A DNA stretch of 64,000 nt from Bacillota bacterium (GTDB lineage: Bacteria > Bacillota > Clostridia > Lachnospirales > Lachnospiraceae), in NCBI GenBank assembly GCA_030526045.1, contig JAUNDN010000002.1, positions 45,266 through 109,265 of the forward strand, written 5' to 3'. Shown here piece after piece: positions 35,527 to 44,880 of the stretch. Made by a program: the position numbers and the translations under genes. The notes under the pieces are model-generated. The model had not been told where the DNA came from and ran no database searches. It was given only the letters and a program-made list of their open reading frames with translations. Positions within the stretch are counted from its first letter, which is position 1. Each line of letters begins with the position of its first letter.

Positions 35527-36483
35527 GTGGCATTAAGCAACTCTCAATATAACGCAATCATGCGTGTCTACGAAGAAAGACAGACAAGGAACCGACACTC
35601 TCTGGAGGAACGGACTGCCCGGGTAAATCAGCAGGTAGAAGGTTACCGGGAGCTTTCCGATTCCATTGCCGCCATTTCCGTCACCCAGGGTAAAAAGCTG
35701 CTGGAAGGCGATGAAAATGCGCTTTCGGAGTTAAAGAGCACGCTTAGGCGACTCTCTGCCATGAAGCAGGAGCTTCTTTCCGGTGCAGGCTTTCCCGAAG
35801 ACTACCTTTCTCCGGTCTATGATTGCCCGGACTGCAAGGATACCGGTTATATTGGCAGTGAAAAATGTCACTGCTTCAAGCAGGCGATCATTGATCTGCT
35901 CTACGAACAGTCAGGCATCCGCAGTATGCTGGAAAAGGAAAACTTTTCTTCCCTCTCCTATGATTACTATCAGGGTGAAGATCTGGAACGCTTCAAGAAA
36001 AATGTTACCACTGCGAAAAATTTCATAAAAACTTTCGATTCAGACTACCATAATCTATTCTTTTATGGTACAGTGGGTACGGGCAAATCTTTTTTATCCG
36101 GTTGTATAGCAAAAGAACTTATTGAGAAGGGGTTTTCAGTAATTTATTTCAGTGCTGCCGGGCTCTTTGAAACTTTATCCAGAAATATGTTCGATTATAA
36201 GAATACAGAAGAGCTTCGCAGTCTTCACGAGGATTTATATGGCTGCGATCTGCTGATCATTGACGATCTGGGAACCGAATGTATAAATAACGCAACTGCA
36301 TCTATGTTTTTCTCATTACTGAATGAGCGGCATCTGAACCAAAAGGCAACGATCATTTCCACGAACCTTTTTCTGGAAGATATTCAAAACCGCTATTCAG
36401 AACGAATTTTTTCCAGAATTATGAATCAGTATATCAGCCTGAAATTTACCGGACCTGATATTCGAAGGTTAAAAAGACTTTAA
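35527..36483 (+). CDS. dnaI: DnaI/DnaC-type helicase loader ATPase
   Basis: 318 residues from a GTG with AAGGAG upstream. The N-terminal region has a four-Cys/His zinc motif (CPDCKDTGYIGSEKCHC), as in DnaI; the AAA+ domain (about 150-315) has Walker A GTVGTGKSF, Walker B LLIIDDLGTE and sensor/arginine-finger region SERIFSRIM. It loads the replicative helicase onto DNA. Separated from the DnaD-like gene by 23 bp. Confidence 0.9.
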   Translation: MALSNSQYNAIMRVYEERQTRNRHSLEERTARVNQQVEGYRELSDSIAAISVTQGKKLLEGDENALSELKSTLRRLSAMKQELLSGAGFPEDYLSPVYDCPDCKDTGYIGSEKCHCFKQAIIDLLYEQSGIRSMLEKENFSSLSYDYYQGEDLERFKKNVTTAKNFIKTFDSDYHNLFFYGTVGTGKSFLSGCIAKELIEKGFSVIYFSAAGLFETLSRNMFDYKNTEELRSLHEDLYGCDLLIIDDLGTECINNATASMFFSLLNERHLNQKATIISTNLFLEDIQNRYSERIFSRIMNQYISLKFTGPDIRRLKRL

Positions 36484-36522
36484 AGCTAATAAGACTTTAA
36501 AAATAGAAAGCGAGGTATCTTC

Positions 36523-37713
36523 ATGGGACAGCGTGAGGAAACAAGAAATTTGGAAACAATCCCCGTAGGTTCTTTGGGAATCATCCCGTTAGAGGGATGT
36601 AAGGCATTAGGTCAAAAGGTAGACGATTATCTGGTCAAGTGGCGTACCGTTCGTGAAAGCGAGCATAAGGACAGCCTGGCTTTTGCCGGATACCAACGGG
36701 ATTCCTATATTTTGAAGGCAAAGGTGCCGCGTTTTGGATCAGGTGAAGCCAAAGGCATGATTCTTGAATCTGTCCGCGGAACCGATCTGTATCTTCTTGT
36801 AGATGTAGCAAACTACAGTCTGACATATTCTCTGTGCGGACATGAAAACCACATGTCTCCCGATGACCATTATCAGGATTTGAAAAGGATCATTGCTGCC
36901 GTAGGCGGAAAAGCAAGACGCATCACAGTTATCATGCCCTTCCTTTATGAGAGCAGGCAGCATAAGAGAACCGCCCGTGAATCTCTTGACTGTGCACTGG
37001 CACTTCAGGAAATGGTTCGAATGGGTGTAGATAATATTATTACCTTTGACGCTCATGATCCCAGAGTGCAAAATGCAATCCCGCTGCACGGCTTCGAAAC
37101 CGTACAGCCCACCTACCAGTTCATTAAGGGTCTGCTCAAGCATGTACCCAATCTTTCACTGGATTCCGAGCATATGATGGTTATCAGCCCGGATGAAGGA
37201 GGCATGAGCCGTGCAATCTACATGGCTAATGTGCTTGGCCTTGATATGGGTATGTTCTACAAAAGAAGAGATTACACCCGTGTCGTAAACGGCAGAAATC
37301 CCATTGTTGCCCATGAATTCCTGGGGTCCTCCGTGGAAGGAAAGGATATGATCATCATCGATGATATGATTTCTTCCGGAGAGAGTGTTCTTGAAGTGGC
37401 AACCGCACTAAAGGAAAGAAAAGCCCGCAAGATCTTCATCTGTTCCACCTTCGGTCTGTTTACAAACGGTCTTGACCGTTTTGACAAGGCATATGAAAGC
37501 GGAATCATTGACAGGGTTCTTACTACAAATCTGATTTATCAGACACCTGAGCTCCTTGGTCGTGAATGGTATATTAACTGCGATATGAGTAAGTATATCG
37601 CTTACCTGATCGACACATTAAACCATGACGCATCCATCAGCGATCTGCTCAATCCCAACGAGCGTATCCAGAATGTAGTTGCCAAGTACAAAGCCGGAGT
37701 AACTATAGATTAA
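36523..37713 (+). CDS. prs: Ribose-phosphate pyrophosphokinase, long form
   Basis: 396 residues, about 80 longer than the usual Prs of about 315. VIMPFLYESRQHKRTARESL corresponds to the flexible catalytic loop, ITFDAHD to the ATP/Mg site and IIIDDMISSGESVLEVA to the PRPP loop. The extra length is an N-terminal extension (about 1-60) and insertions. Makes PRPP for nucleotide, His and Trp synthesis. The stop is only four bases before palindrome copy A, which likely ends its transcript. Confidence 0.9.
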   Translation: MGQREETRNLETIPVGSLGIIPLEGCKALGQKVDDYLVKWRTVRESEHKDSLAFAGYQRDSYILKAKVPRFGSGEAKGMILESVRGTDLYLLVDVANYSLTYSLCGHENHMSPDDHYQDLKRIIAAVGGKARRITVIMPFLYESRQHKRTARESLDCALALQEMVRMGVDNIITFDAHDPRVQNAIPLHGFETVQPTYQFIKGLLKHVPNLSLDSEHMMVISPDEGGMSRAIYMANVLGLDMGMFYKRRDYTRVVNGRNPIVAHEFLGSSVEGKDMIIIDDMISSGESVLEVATALKERKARKIFICSTFGLFTNGLDRFDKAYESGIIDRVLTTNLIYQTPELLGREWYINCDMSKYIAYLIDTLNHDASISDLLNPNERIQNVVAKYKAGVTID

Positions 37714-37716
37714 ACC

Positions 37717-38072
37717 AGCAGCCGGTACAATAATGCCATTGTCCGGATGACTGTCCGAAAAGCCGATGGTGGATCTATGTGTTCGTCACAAGTAAAAGCG
37801 GGGCAGAAAAATCTAATCCGCGCATGAAAAATAAAAACAGCTCTCAGACTTTAAACTCGCTTCGCTTCGAACAGGTAAAGTCTGAGAGCTTTATTTTTCA
37901 TTGCGCGGGTTGATTTTTTACGCCCCGTTTTTGAATTGTTCCTTACACATAGATTCCACCACCGGCTTTGAGTTTCATCCGGACAGTGTAATAAGCATTT
38001 GTACCGGCTGGGTTCGCCAAATCCCGAAATCGTTTATAGTCTGGCTGAGAAGGGATGCATGCCCTTTTAGCA
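37717..38072. repeat. Long palindromic intergenic element, copy A
   Basis: About 350 bp, nearly identical to the reverse complement of 53294-53653 (copy B). The core is AGCTCTCAGACTTTA (37839-37853) and TAAAGTCTGAGAGCT (37876-37890) around a 22-nt loop, with T-rich tracts on both outer sides. Outer arms (CCGGATGA, GATGGTGGATCTATGTG, GCGGGGC, CCGCGC) also pair across the axis. The left arm is cut short at the prs stop. It fills the 418-bp gap between two convergent genes; no open frame or transposase. Confidence 0.85.
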
Positions 38073-38131
38073 GATAATCGATCTACGCAACAGTTCTTTT
38101 AATCTATAATTGTTCTCCGGATGTATACTCG

Positions 38132-41100
38132 TTACTCGTCCAGCAGGATATCGGCGGTTTCCTGGGCAATCTTCTTCGGCACACCTTTCTCAAAGATGTC
38201 CCTGAGTCCCACCCACTCTACAGCACTGCAATATGGCATATTGGAAGGAAGGGTGGTAAGCTCCATGTAAGTCTCCACTGCTTCATGTCGATTCTCCTGT
38301 GCCATTGACAAAAGATCAAGGCTTGAAAATGCCGAGGTCATATAAGATACATAATAGCAGGGACTTTCAAAAATATGACTGATCTCCATCCATGTATAAA
38401 GCTCAGTTATTTCATCTGCATAATAGCTTCCATATTTTTCCGAAAGGTTCAGATAAAGTTTATTCATGTCTTCCAGAGTCATATCGGGATTCCGGTAGAC
38501 CTCTATCTCAAACTCCGATACAAGTGCAGCACTCACAATCGCATCAAGCAGTTCATAAATCTGGACAAAGCTTACTTCCTCTCCCAGCTCCTGCGTAAAG
38601 TAATCATAATAAAGTGCTTCCAGCCCCTGCGAATGAATTTCACACAAATCAATATTATTCTGCTGTGTCAGAACGTTTTCCGTACTGCGATGGCTCCAGT
38701 TATAATGACCGAACTCATGAACCGCCGTAGAGTAATCCCGGAAGTTTTCAAGCGGTGAATCAAAAATGAATGCAGTATTATAATAAAATAGGTCTGTCGT
38801 AAAGCCCACATTTCCCTTTACAGGGGATGCATCCATATCATACAGATTATGGGTAAGCATATATTCCATTCCCTCTGCCAGTTCCGGATCGATTTCATTC
38901 ATGTACGGATACACCAGCTCCAGGATCTGCTGCGCACTCACTTCAGGGTCCGTCATATAGCAGGTATAATAATCCTTTTCCAGCATTGTCTGAGTAACTT
39001 TATTGAAAATGGGAACGATCTTCTTTTTAATCTCTTTAAGAAGCTCCTCCATTTCTTCCAGCGTATAATCCCGGATATAAAGTTCCTCATAAGCATATTC
39101 AGCATAGTTATCGTAGCCCTTGATCTTTGCCTCCTCATCACGAAGTACTACAAGCTCCAGGAAAATTTCTCCAAGCACACTGTTTCTCTCTTTGTTGATT
39201 GCCTGATACAGCTCTATATATTCTTCACGCTCCAGCTGATCTCCTTCCTGGTAAAACCGCTCTAAATTCCATTCCTGCCCTTTGTATTCAACCGTATAAT
39301 CCTCCGCTGCGGCCTGATTGTATTCCTGAGTCAGACTGTTCTCCTCAATCGTAATTTCCTTTTCACGATCTGTCTGTTCCTCGTACTCTATGTAGGATTC
39401 CACCAACTTCGGATGCATAACCGTCTCCATGGTTTCCTTATAAGGAGAGTCACAGATTTCTCTGATTGCAACAGATGCATCATCCCAGATTTCCACCAAA
39501 TCTGCCAAAATTTCTTCCTTTTTCTCCCAGCTTACATCTACCGTCACATCCTGATAGCATACAATGTCCGCAATGGAATTACAGGTACTGATTATGGTAA
39601 GCTGCTTCACAAGGGCCTGATACGTCTCCAGTACTTTCTCAGGTTCCTGCGCAATTCCGCTTTCCTTTGCCTGCTCCGCCAGCTCCTTAAGAAGATCAAT
39701 CTGGCTCCTGATTTCCTCTGCATCATAGATAAGAGGTTTCATTTCCTCAAAGGACAGATCTGTATGTTCCTTCGTCTTATATCTGGACGCAGTCTGGTAC
39801 ACGTACAGAGTGTAAGGGGAATCCTCATGAGTATAGGTTCCCGCCAAAACAAGTCCGGTCTCCTTCGCATTCGTTAGTTCAATGGACGAAAAGATATAAC
39901 GCCCCCCCAATGACTTAAACGCATCAAGGTCAATATAAATATCCTGATCGGTAATCTGCACATTCCTTGAGGGACTTACAATTGAGAGGTCCGTTCCCGA
40001 ATAAAGATATGCCCTTGCCCCCCACTCATCGTAATACTGCCGTGTAGCTTCCACACGTTCAAGCGCAGGCGCAATCACTTTTCGGAATTCATCCTTATAA
40101 TACTGCGAATAAAAGCCCAGATAACCATCCACGGTGGAGATTCCGTTATATTCAAGAACAGCCGGATAAAAGCCGTAAGCAGCTGACCACTGCCCGCAAT
40201 ATTCAAGATCCTCCTTAGCCTGTTCAAACAGCTCCTCTGCATAAAATTCTTTATAACTAAGCTGGTCTGTCGGCTTTCCCTTCACCACTTGGTAAAGCTC
40301 ATTATAGCAGGTATGATAAAGATCATTGTATCTGCTTCCCGTAAATACGATCAGCAAAATCGCCGCTACAGCCAGGGCGTTTGCAAAAAGCCGCATTTTC
40401 TTTCCCTTCCCGGCATCATAAAGGCGTACCAGCACAAGGAAAAACGCAGCATACCATACAAAAGGACTGAAAAACACGGTCCGGTTAAACTGCCATCCGG
40501 TAAGGGGCGGACAAATGGTTTCCACCAGATTCCGAAAGCCTTCCCAATAGTAAATTCCATAAATCACACTGTTGAATACCAGGATCAACATCAACAGATT
40601 ATAAACATCGTGAAAAATCCCTTTCACATTCTTATTCCTAATATAAGAAATATTTAAAAAGAAAAAATAGACGACACATACCGGAAGCACCAGATAAGTG
40701 TGAACACTCTCCGCATGAAACATTCCCCGGAAGAATACATCAGATATGGTCTTCATAATTTCTCCGGCAGACATGCTTCCTGCCACAATGGTAGACCGGA
40801 TTGTCTCCTCTTCACTAAAAAGCATGGTTCCGAATAAACGGTATTCAAACAAAATACAGCCTGCTGACAGTACTACAATCGCAATCAGAATTCTGAGCGG
40901 AAATTTTTTATCCCTGATCCACAGCCACAAAAAAGCCACTGCCATATAAGCCAGAATGAACAAACCGAAATAGGAAAAGTATGACAGTATGGGATAAAAA
41001 AACAACGCCACATACCACCAGATGGAAGGCTTTTGGTAAATCTTCCGTATCAGATAAATGACAAGGGGAATCGACGCAAAAGGAATGCCAAAGGCCGGGA

Positions 41101-41521
41101 ACAGATTTAGTATCCCATAGGCAAGTCCTGTCAGATAAACCAGCGGTTTATACTTCTGATAGGCCTCGCCGCAGAAATCCTTTGCAAGAAGGGTGCAGGA
41201 TATCAGTGCGATGATTATTTTCAGCAAATATCCCACAATATAAGCCGGATATGCCGGAAGTATCATATAGAGTATGGTATAGAGAGAAAATTCAGAAGGG
41301 AGGACATCCCTGCTGATTCCACCAAGAAACGGAACATACGCATCCTGCGCCCAGAAGGTTCCTGTGTCCTTCATCATCTGAAACTGCGGAATAAACAGAT
41401 CCAGATTATCGTGAACCGCTATGATACTGTCCTCTCCGCAGATGAGAAACACTAGTCCGGCAAAGATCAGAAATCCAAATACTATGACCAGATACCAGTT
41501 TGAGAGCAGTTTTTTAATCAT
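38132..41521 (-). CDS. Fusion of a polytopic membrane protein (DUF6044/YkoS-like) with an M3 zinc oligopeptidase domain
   Basis: 1129 residues in one open frame, GGGAGG ribosome site. Residues 1-400 hold about ten membrane segments, beginning IIAVHDNLDLFIPQFQMMKD, like DUF6044/YfhO-type proteins of glycan loci; 400-600 is soluble (probably outside). From about 605 the M3B oligoendopeptidase fold follows: RDEEAKIKGYDNYAEYAYEEL, the zinc site HEFGH (935-939), third ligand Glu 961 in CEIHSQGLE, and HIFESPCYYVSY (1049-1060) matching the substrate-binding His/Tyr block. All catalytic residues look intact. M3 peptidases are usually soluble and cytoplasmic; this one would be membrane-tethered, perhaps extracellular. 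The GT2 gene upstream is likely cotranscribed. The name of the N-terminal family is by eye. Confidence 0.75.
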   Translation of the reverse strand: MIKKLLSNWYLVIVFGFLIFAGLVFLICGEDSIIAVHDNLDLFIPQFQMMKDTGTFWAQDAYVPFLGGISRDVLPSEFSLYTILYMILPAYPAYIVGYLLKIIIALISCTLLAKDFCGEAYQKYKPLVYLTGLAYGILNLFPAFGIPFASIPLVIYLIRKIYQKPSIWWYVALFFYPILSYFSYFGLFILAYMAVAFLWLWIRDKKFPLRILIAIVVLSAGCILFEYRLFGTMLFSEEETIRSTIVAGSMSAGEIMKTISDVFFRGMFHAESVHTYLVLPVCVVYFFFLNISYIRNKNVKGIFHDVYNLLMLILVFNSVIYGIYYWEGFRNLVETICPPLTGWQFNRTVFFSPFVWYAAFFLVLVRLYDAGKGKKMRLFANALAVAAILLIVFTGSRYNDLYHTCYNELYQVVKGKPTDQLSYKEFYAEELFEQAKEDLEYCGQWSAAYGFYPAVLEYNGISTVDGYLGFYSQYYKDEFRKVIAPALERVEATRQYYDEWGARAYLYSGTDLSIVSPSRNVQITDQDIYIDLDAFKSLGGRYIFSSIELTNAKETGLVLAGTYTHEDSPYTLYVYQTASRYKTKEHTDLSFEEMKPLIYDAEEIRSQIDLLKELAEQAKESGIAQEPEKVLETYQALVKQLTIISTCNSIADIVCYQDVTVDVSWEKKEEILADLVEIWDDASVAIREICDSPYKETMETVMHPKLVESYIEYEEQTDREKEITIEENSLTQEYNQAAAEDYTVEYKGQEWNLERFYQEGDQLEREEYIELYQAINKERNSVLGEIFLELVVLRDEEAKIKGYDNYAEYAYEELYIRDYTLEEMEELLKEIKKKIVPIFNKVTQTMLEKDYYTCYMTDPEVSAQQILELVYPYMNEIDPELAEGMEYMLTHNLYDMDASPVKGNVGFTTDLFYYNTAFIFDSPLENFRDYSTAVHEFGHYNWSHRSTENVLTQQNNIDLCEIHSQGLEALYYDYFTQELGEEVSFVQIYELLDAIVSAALVSEFEIEVYRNPDMTLEDMNKLYLNLSEKYGSYYADEITELYTWMEISHIFESPCYYVSYMTSAFSSLDLLSMAQENRHEAVETYMELTTLPSNMPYCSAVEWVGLRDIFEKGVPKKIAQETADILLDE

Positions 41522-41542
41522 TTTTTCCTCCCTTATTGTCTT

Positions 41543-42499
41543 TTACACTTCTTCCTTTACTTCCGGCCCTTGACGTCTTTCTTTTTCACAGACCAGATTA
41601 AAGCGATATTCAAAGTCTCTTCGGTTCTTCATTGCCATATTGGAGAGCACCAGCCCCGCAAAGAAGGATTGGATTGCCGCCATCACCACAAATCCGCAAA
41701 CGATAAGGGTCGGAAATTTCAGAACCAGTCCGGTTCTTAGAAATTCCAAAAGCACAGGAATAAAGAAGAGCGCTGCAATGACAAAAAGGAAAGCCGCAAA
41801 CAGACTGAAAAAACCGAAGGGCTTGTAATCCCGGTAAAGCCGGAAGATCGTTCCAAGAACCCGGAATCCGTCAGAATAGGTGTTCAGCTTGGAAACGCTT
41901 CCCTCCGGGCGGTCTCTGTACTCCACCACCACATTGTCAATCTGCATATGATTATAGACGGCATGGATTGTCATCTCCGTCTCAATCTCAAAGCCCTTGG
42001 ACAAAACCGGAAAGGTCTTCACAAAACCATAGCTGAAGGCACGGAAACCGGTCATAATATCCTTGATCTCACTGCCAAACAAATGATTAATGCTTGCACG
42101 CACCAGGGAATTCCCCATATTGTGGAAGGGGCGCTTATTCTCTTCAAAATAAGTAGAAGAAAGCCTGTCCCCCACTACCATATCTGCATTATGGTGAAGA
42201 ACCTTGTCCACCATTTCCGGCGCAAATTCCATAGGATAAGTATCATCCCCGTCTACCATCACATAGCACCTGGCTTCAATTTCCCGGAACATTCTGCGAA
42301 TCACGTTTCCCTTTCCCTGCATGTACTCATGCCGGATCACTGCTCCTGCTTCTTTGGCAAGCTCTACCGTACGGTCCGTGGAATTATTATCATATACGTA
42401 AATCACTGCCTCCGGCAATGCCGCCTTCGCATCTGCCACCACCTTGGCTATGGTCTTTTCTTCGTTATAGCATGGGATCAAAACTGCAATCTTATCCAT
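41543..42499 (-). CDS. Family 2 glycosyltransferase with C-terminal membrane hairpin (DPM1/GtrB-like)
   Basis: 318 residues. Catalytic domain 1-220: VLIPCYNEEKTIAKVV, YVYDNNSTDRT, VMVDGDDTYP (metal-binding DGDD), MTGFRAFSYGFVKTFP. Two membrane helices follow (about 231-254 and 265-290). Such enzymes charge undecaprenyl phosphate with a sugar for a membrane glycosyltransferase. The next gene begins with a multispan membrane part of the kind that uses such donors, so the two may form a glycosylation pair. Confidence 0.88.
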   Translation of the reverse strand: MDKIAVLIPCYNEEKTIAKVVADAKAALPEAVIYVYDNNSTDRTVELAKEAGAVIRHEYMQGKGNVIRRMFREIEARCYVMVDGDDTYPMEFAPEMVDKVLHHNADMVVGDRLSSTYFEENKRPFHNMGNSLVRASINHLFGSEIKDIMTGFRAFSYGFVKTFPVLSKGFEIETEMTIHAVYNHMQIDNVVVEYRDRPEGSVSKLNTYSDGFRVLGTIFRLYRDYKPFGFFSLFAAFLFVIAALFFIPVLLEFLRTGLVLKFPTLIVCGFVVMAAIQSFFAGLVLSNMAMKNRRDFEYRFNLVCEKERRQGPEVKEEV

Positions 42500-42548
42500 T
42501 TATTAATTCCTCTTTCCCTAAAATATCATATAGAACACTTACTTGTTT

Positions 42549-42577
42549 ATTTTATCAAAGTTTATAGGGGAAGTCCA
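42549..42577 (-). promoter_or_regulatory. Sigma-A promoter of the GT2/M3-fusion operon
   Basis: Minus strand TGGACT (42577-42572), 17 bp, TAAAAT (42554-42549) with a TG just before the -10. Confidence 0.6.
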
Positions 42578-42646
42578 GATATACCTGGCGGGTAATTCCA
42601 GCCCTCATGTGTCCCATAAAAAATCTACATATTCCCTTTACAGGCA

Positions 42647-42675
42647 TTGCCAAAATAATTGCTGTAGGCTATACT
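42647..42675 (+). promoter_or_regulatory. Sigma-A promoter of plsC
   Basis: TTGCCA (42647-42652), 17 bp, TATACT (42670-42675), 40 bp before plsC. Confidence 0.65.
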
Positions 42676-42714
42676 TATAGGCGTTAATGAATTAAATTTG
42701 GAGAGAGATAAAAG

Positions 42715-43455
42715 ATGATTCGATTTATTATTGTAGCTACCTTTGTTTTCTTATTTCTTGTACTGAGCATTCCTCTTCTGATTGCCGAATGGATCATCGG
42801 TAAATTCAATATGGATGTCAAGAACAGAAGCTCCCTTGCCATTGTAAACTGGGCGTTCCGGGTCTGTCTTTTCCTTTCCGGAGTCAAGGTTACCGTTAGA
42901 GGCGAGGAAAATGTGCCAAAGGATACGCCTGTACTGTACATCGGCAATCACAGAAGCTATTTCGACATTCTGATCACCTATGTGCGGGTTCCAAGACCTA
43001 CCGGTTACATTGCCAAAAAGGAGATGCTTCGCTATCCTCTTTTAGTGAACTGGATGAAAAATCTGCACTGCCTGTTCCTGGATCGAACCGACATCAAGCA
43101 AGGGCTGCAGACTATCCTTACTGCTATTGATAAAGTCAAATCCGGTATTTCCATCTGTATCTTTCCGGAAGGAACAAGAAACAGGGTTAACCACACCTTT
43201 ATGGAATTTCATGAAGGAAGCTTTAAGATTGCTGCAAAGACAGGTTGCCCCATCATTCCCATGACGATCTATAACTCAGCCGGCATCTTTGAGGACCATT
43301 TGCCCAAAATCAAAAAGGCGCATGTCATTCTGGACTACGGCAAACCCTTCTACATAAAGGATCTGCCGAAGGAAGATCAAAAGCGTGTTGGAATATATGC
43401 ACAGAATCTGATTAAAGAAACCTATTTTAAGATTAAAGAAGAAGCAGGCGAATAA
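42715..43455 (+). CDS. plsC: 1-acyl-sn-glycerol-3-phosphate acyltransferase
   Basis: 246 residues, N-terminal membrane anchor (1-22). NHRSYFD is the catalytic NHx4D block, FPEGTRNR block III and CPIIPMTIYN block IV. Makes phosphatidic acid from lysophosphatidate at the membrane. Single-gene unit ending in a terminator shared with murF. Confidence 0.93.
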   Translation: MIRFIIVATFVFLFLVLSIPLLIAEWIIGKFNMDVKNRSSLAIVNWAFRVCLFLSGVKVTVRGEENVPKDTPVLYIGNHRSYFDILITYVRVPRPTGYIAKKEMLRYPLLVNWMKNLHCLFLDRTDIKQGLQTILTAIDKVKSGISICIFPEGTRNRVNHTFMEFHEGSFKIAAKTGCPIIPMTIYNSAGIFEDHLPKIKKAHVILDYGKPFYIKDLPKEDQKRVGIYAQNLIKETYFKIKEEAGE

Positions 43456-43468
43456 CCGCCTGCTTCTT
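43439..43468. terminator. Bidirectional terminator between plsC and murF
   Basis: GAAGCAGGCG (43441-43450) pairs with CGCCTGCTTC (43457-43466), with A/T tracts on both sides; it includes the plsC stop and abuts the murF stop. Confidence 0.85.
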
Positions 43469-44865
43469 TAATGCTTCGTCAAGCTTTCCACTACCTTCTC
43501 AAACTGCATCCCATGAGATGCTTTTACCAATATGTTATCTCCCGGCTTTAAGATTTCAGGAAGCTTATCAAGCATCTCATCTCTTGTCTCAAAGTAGTAA
43601 ACCTCCCTCTTTTCCGCTGCTGTAAGCATCTCCCCGTTTACAGAAAGTGCTCCCTCATACATATGCCTTGAAAGCTTTCCGGCACAAATAATGACATCAA
43701 TCCCCTTTTGGGCAGCGTAGACACCCACCTCCCGGTGGAGCTGCGCCTCATTCTGCCCCAGTTCAAACATATCTCCAAGAACTGCCACCTTTCTTCCAAG
43801 TGCTGTGGTGAGCAGATTGATTGCCGCCTTCACGGAAACCGGATTGGCATTATAGCAGTCATCAATGACTGTCTTTCCCGGCAGAGCGATCACATGACTC
43901 CTTCCCCCTACCGCCTGTACGTTTGCAATCCCCTGCCTGATTTCTTCTACCGTAAGCCCCAGCTGCATTCCTACGCCTGCTGCCGCAAGCGCATTCAGTA
44001 CCATGTGGGCACCCGGAAGAGGAATTTCTACCGGAAATACCCGAAGGGCAGCGTGAATTACGGCATGAGAACCAAGAAGCCCTTTATTCAATACCTCCGA
44101 GGCAAAAATGTCATTGGAAGGATCCAGTCCGAAAGAAACCGGTTTATGGCTTCCCTTCTGTTCTATACGATTAAGAAGGTCATCATCCCCATTTACAAAC
44201 ACATAGCCATCCGGATTCATAAAATCGAAAATTTCCGATTTTGCTTTCAGGATTCCCTCTCTGGTTCCCAGATTTTCCAGATGGCATTGCCCGATATTTG
44301 TCATCACACAGATATCCGGTCTTGCAATCTTACTTAAACGGTGCATCTCACCGAAATCGCTGATTCCCATTTCCAAAACCGCAATCTCATGCTCCTCGCG
44401 GATCGAAAGCACGGTAAGGGGAAGTCCGATCTCATTGTTAAAGTTTCCCTGGGTTTTCAGCACATTAAATTTGGTGGAAAGTACGGAAGCAATCATTTCC
44501 TTGGTACTGGTCTTTCCTACGCTTCCCGTAATCCCTACCACCTGAATTGTAAGCTGTTTGCGGTAAAATTCCGCCAGACTTTTAAGCGCCACAAAGGAGT
44601 CCTCCACCAGAATGTAAGGAATCCTGCATTCTTCCGGTGCTCTTTCACAGACAACTCCCATTGCTCCGGCTTTTTCCACTGCCGGGATAAAGCTGTGCCC
44701 ATCCACTTTTTCTCCCCTGGTTGCAATAAAAACTCCACCCTGCTCAATTTTACGGGAGTCTATCACCACGCATGTGGCTTCTTTTCTTCCTGCCTCTCCA
44801 TTATCCGGCAGAACAAGCTTTCCTGCGCAAGCCTTCGCTATATTTTCCAGTGTCAGATTCTTCAT
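43468..44865 (-). CDS. murF: UDP-MurNAc-tripeptide-D-alanyl-D-alanine ligase
   Basis: 465 residues from ATG 44865 (GGAG at seven bases; an ATG four codons earlier at 44877 is possible). GITGSVGKTSTKEMIASVL is the ATP loop; VLEMGISDFGEMHRLS, NIGQCHLENLGTREGILKAKSEI and DDCYNANPVSVKAAI are MurF signatures. Completes the peptidoglycan precursor with the dipeptide made by Ddl, whose gene is 15 bp upstream. Confidence 0.95.
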   Translation of the reverse strand: MKNLTLENIAKACAGKLVLPDNGEAGRKEATCVVIDSRKIEQGGVFIATRGEKVDGHSFIPAVEKAGAMGVVCERAPEECRIPYILVEDSFVALKSLAEFYRKQLTIQVVGITGSVGKTSTKEMIASVLSTKFNVLKTQGNFNNEIGLPLTVLSIREEHEIAVLEMGISDFGEMHRLSKIARPDICVMTNIGQCHLENLGTREGILKAKSEIFDFMNPDGYVFVNGDDDLLNRIEQKGSHKPVSFGLDPSNDIFASEVLNKGLLGSHAVIHAALRVFPVEIPLPGAHMVLNALAAAGVGMQLGLTVEEIRQGIANVQAVGGRSHVIALPGKTVIDDCYNANPVSVKAAINLLTTALGRKVAVLGDMFELGQNEAQLHREVGVYAAQKGIDVIICAGKLSRHMYEGALSVNGEMLTAAEKREVYYFETRDEMLDKLPEILKPGDNILVKASHGMQFEKVVESLTKH

Positions 44866-44880
44866 GGCAATCTCCATTTC

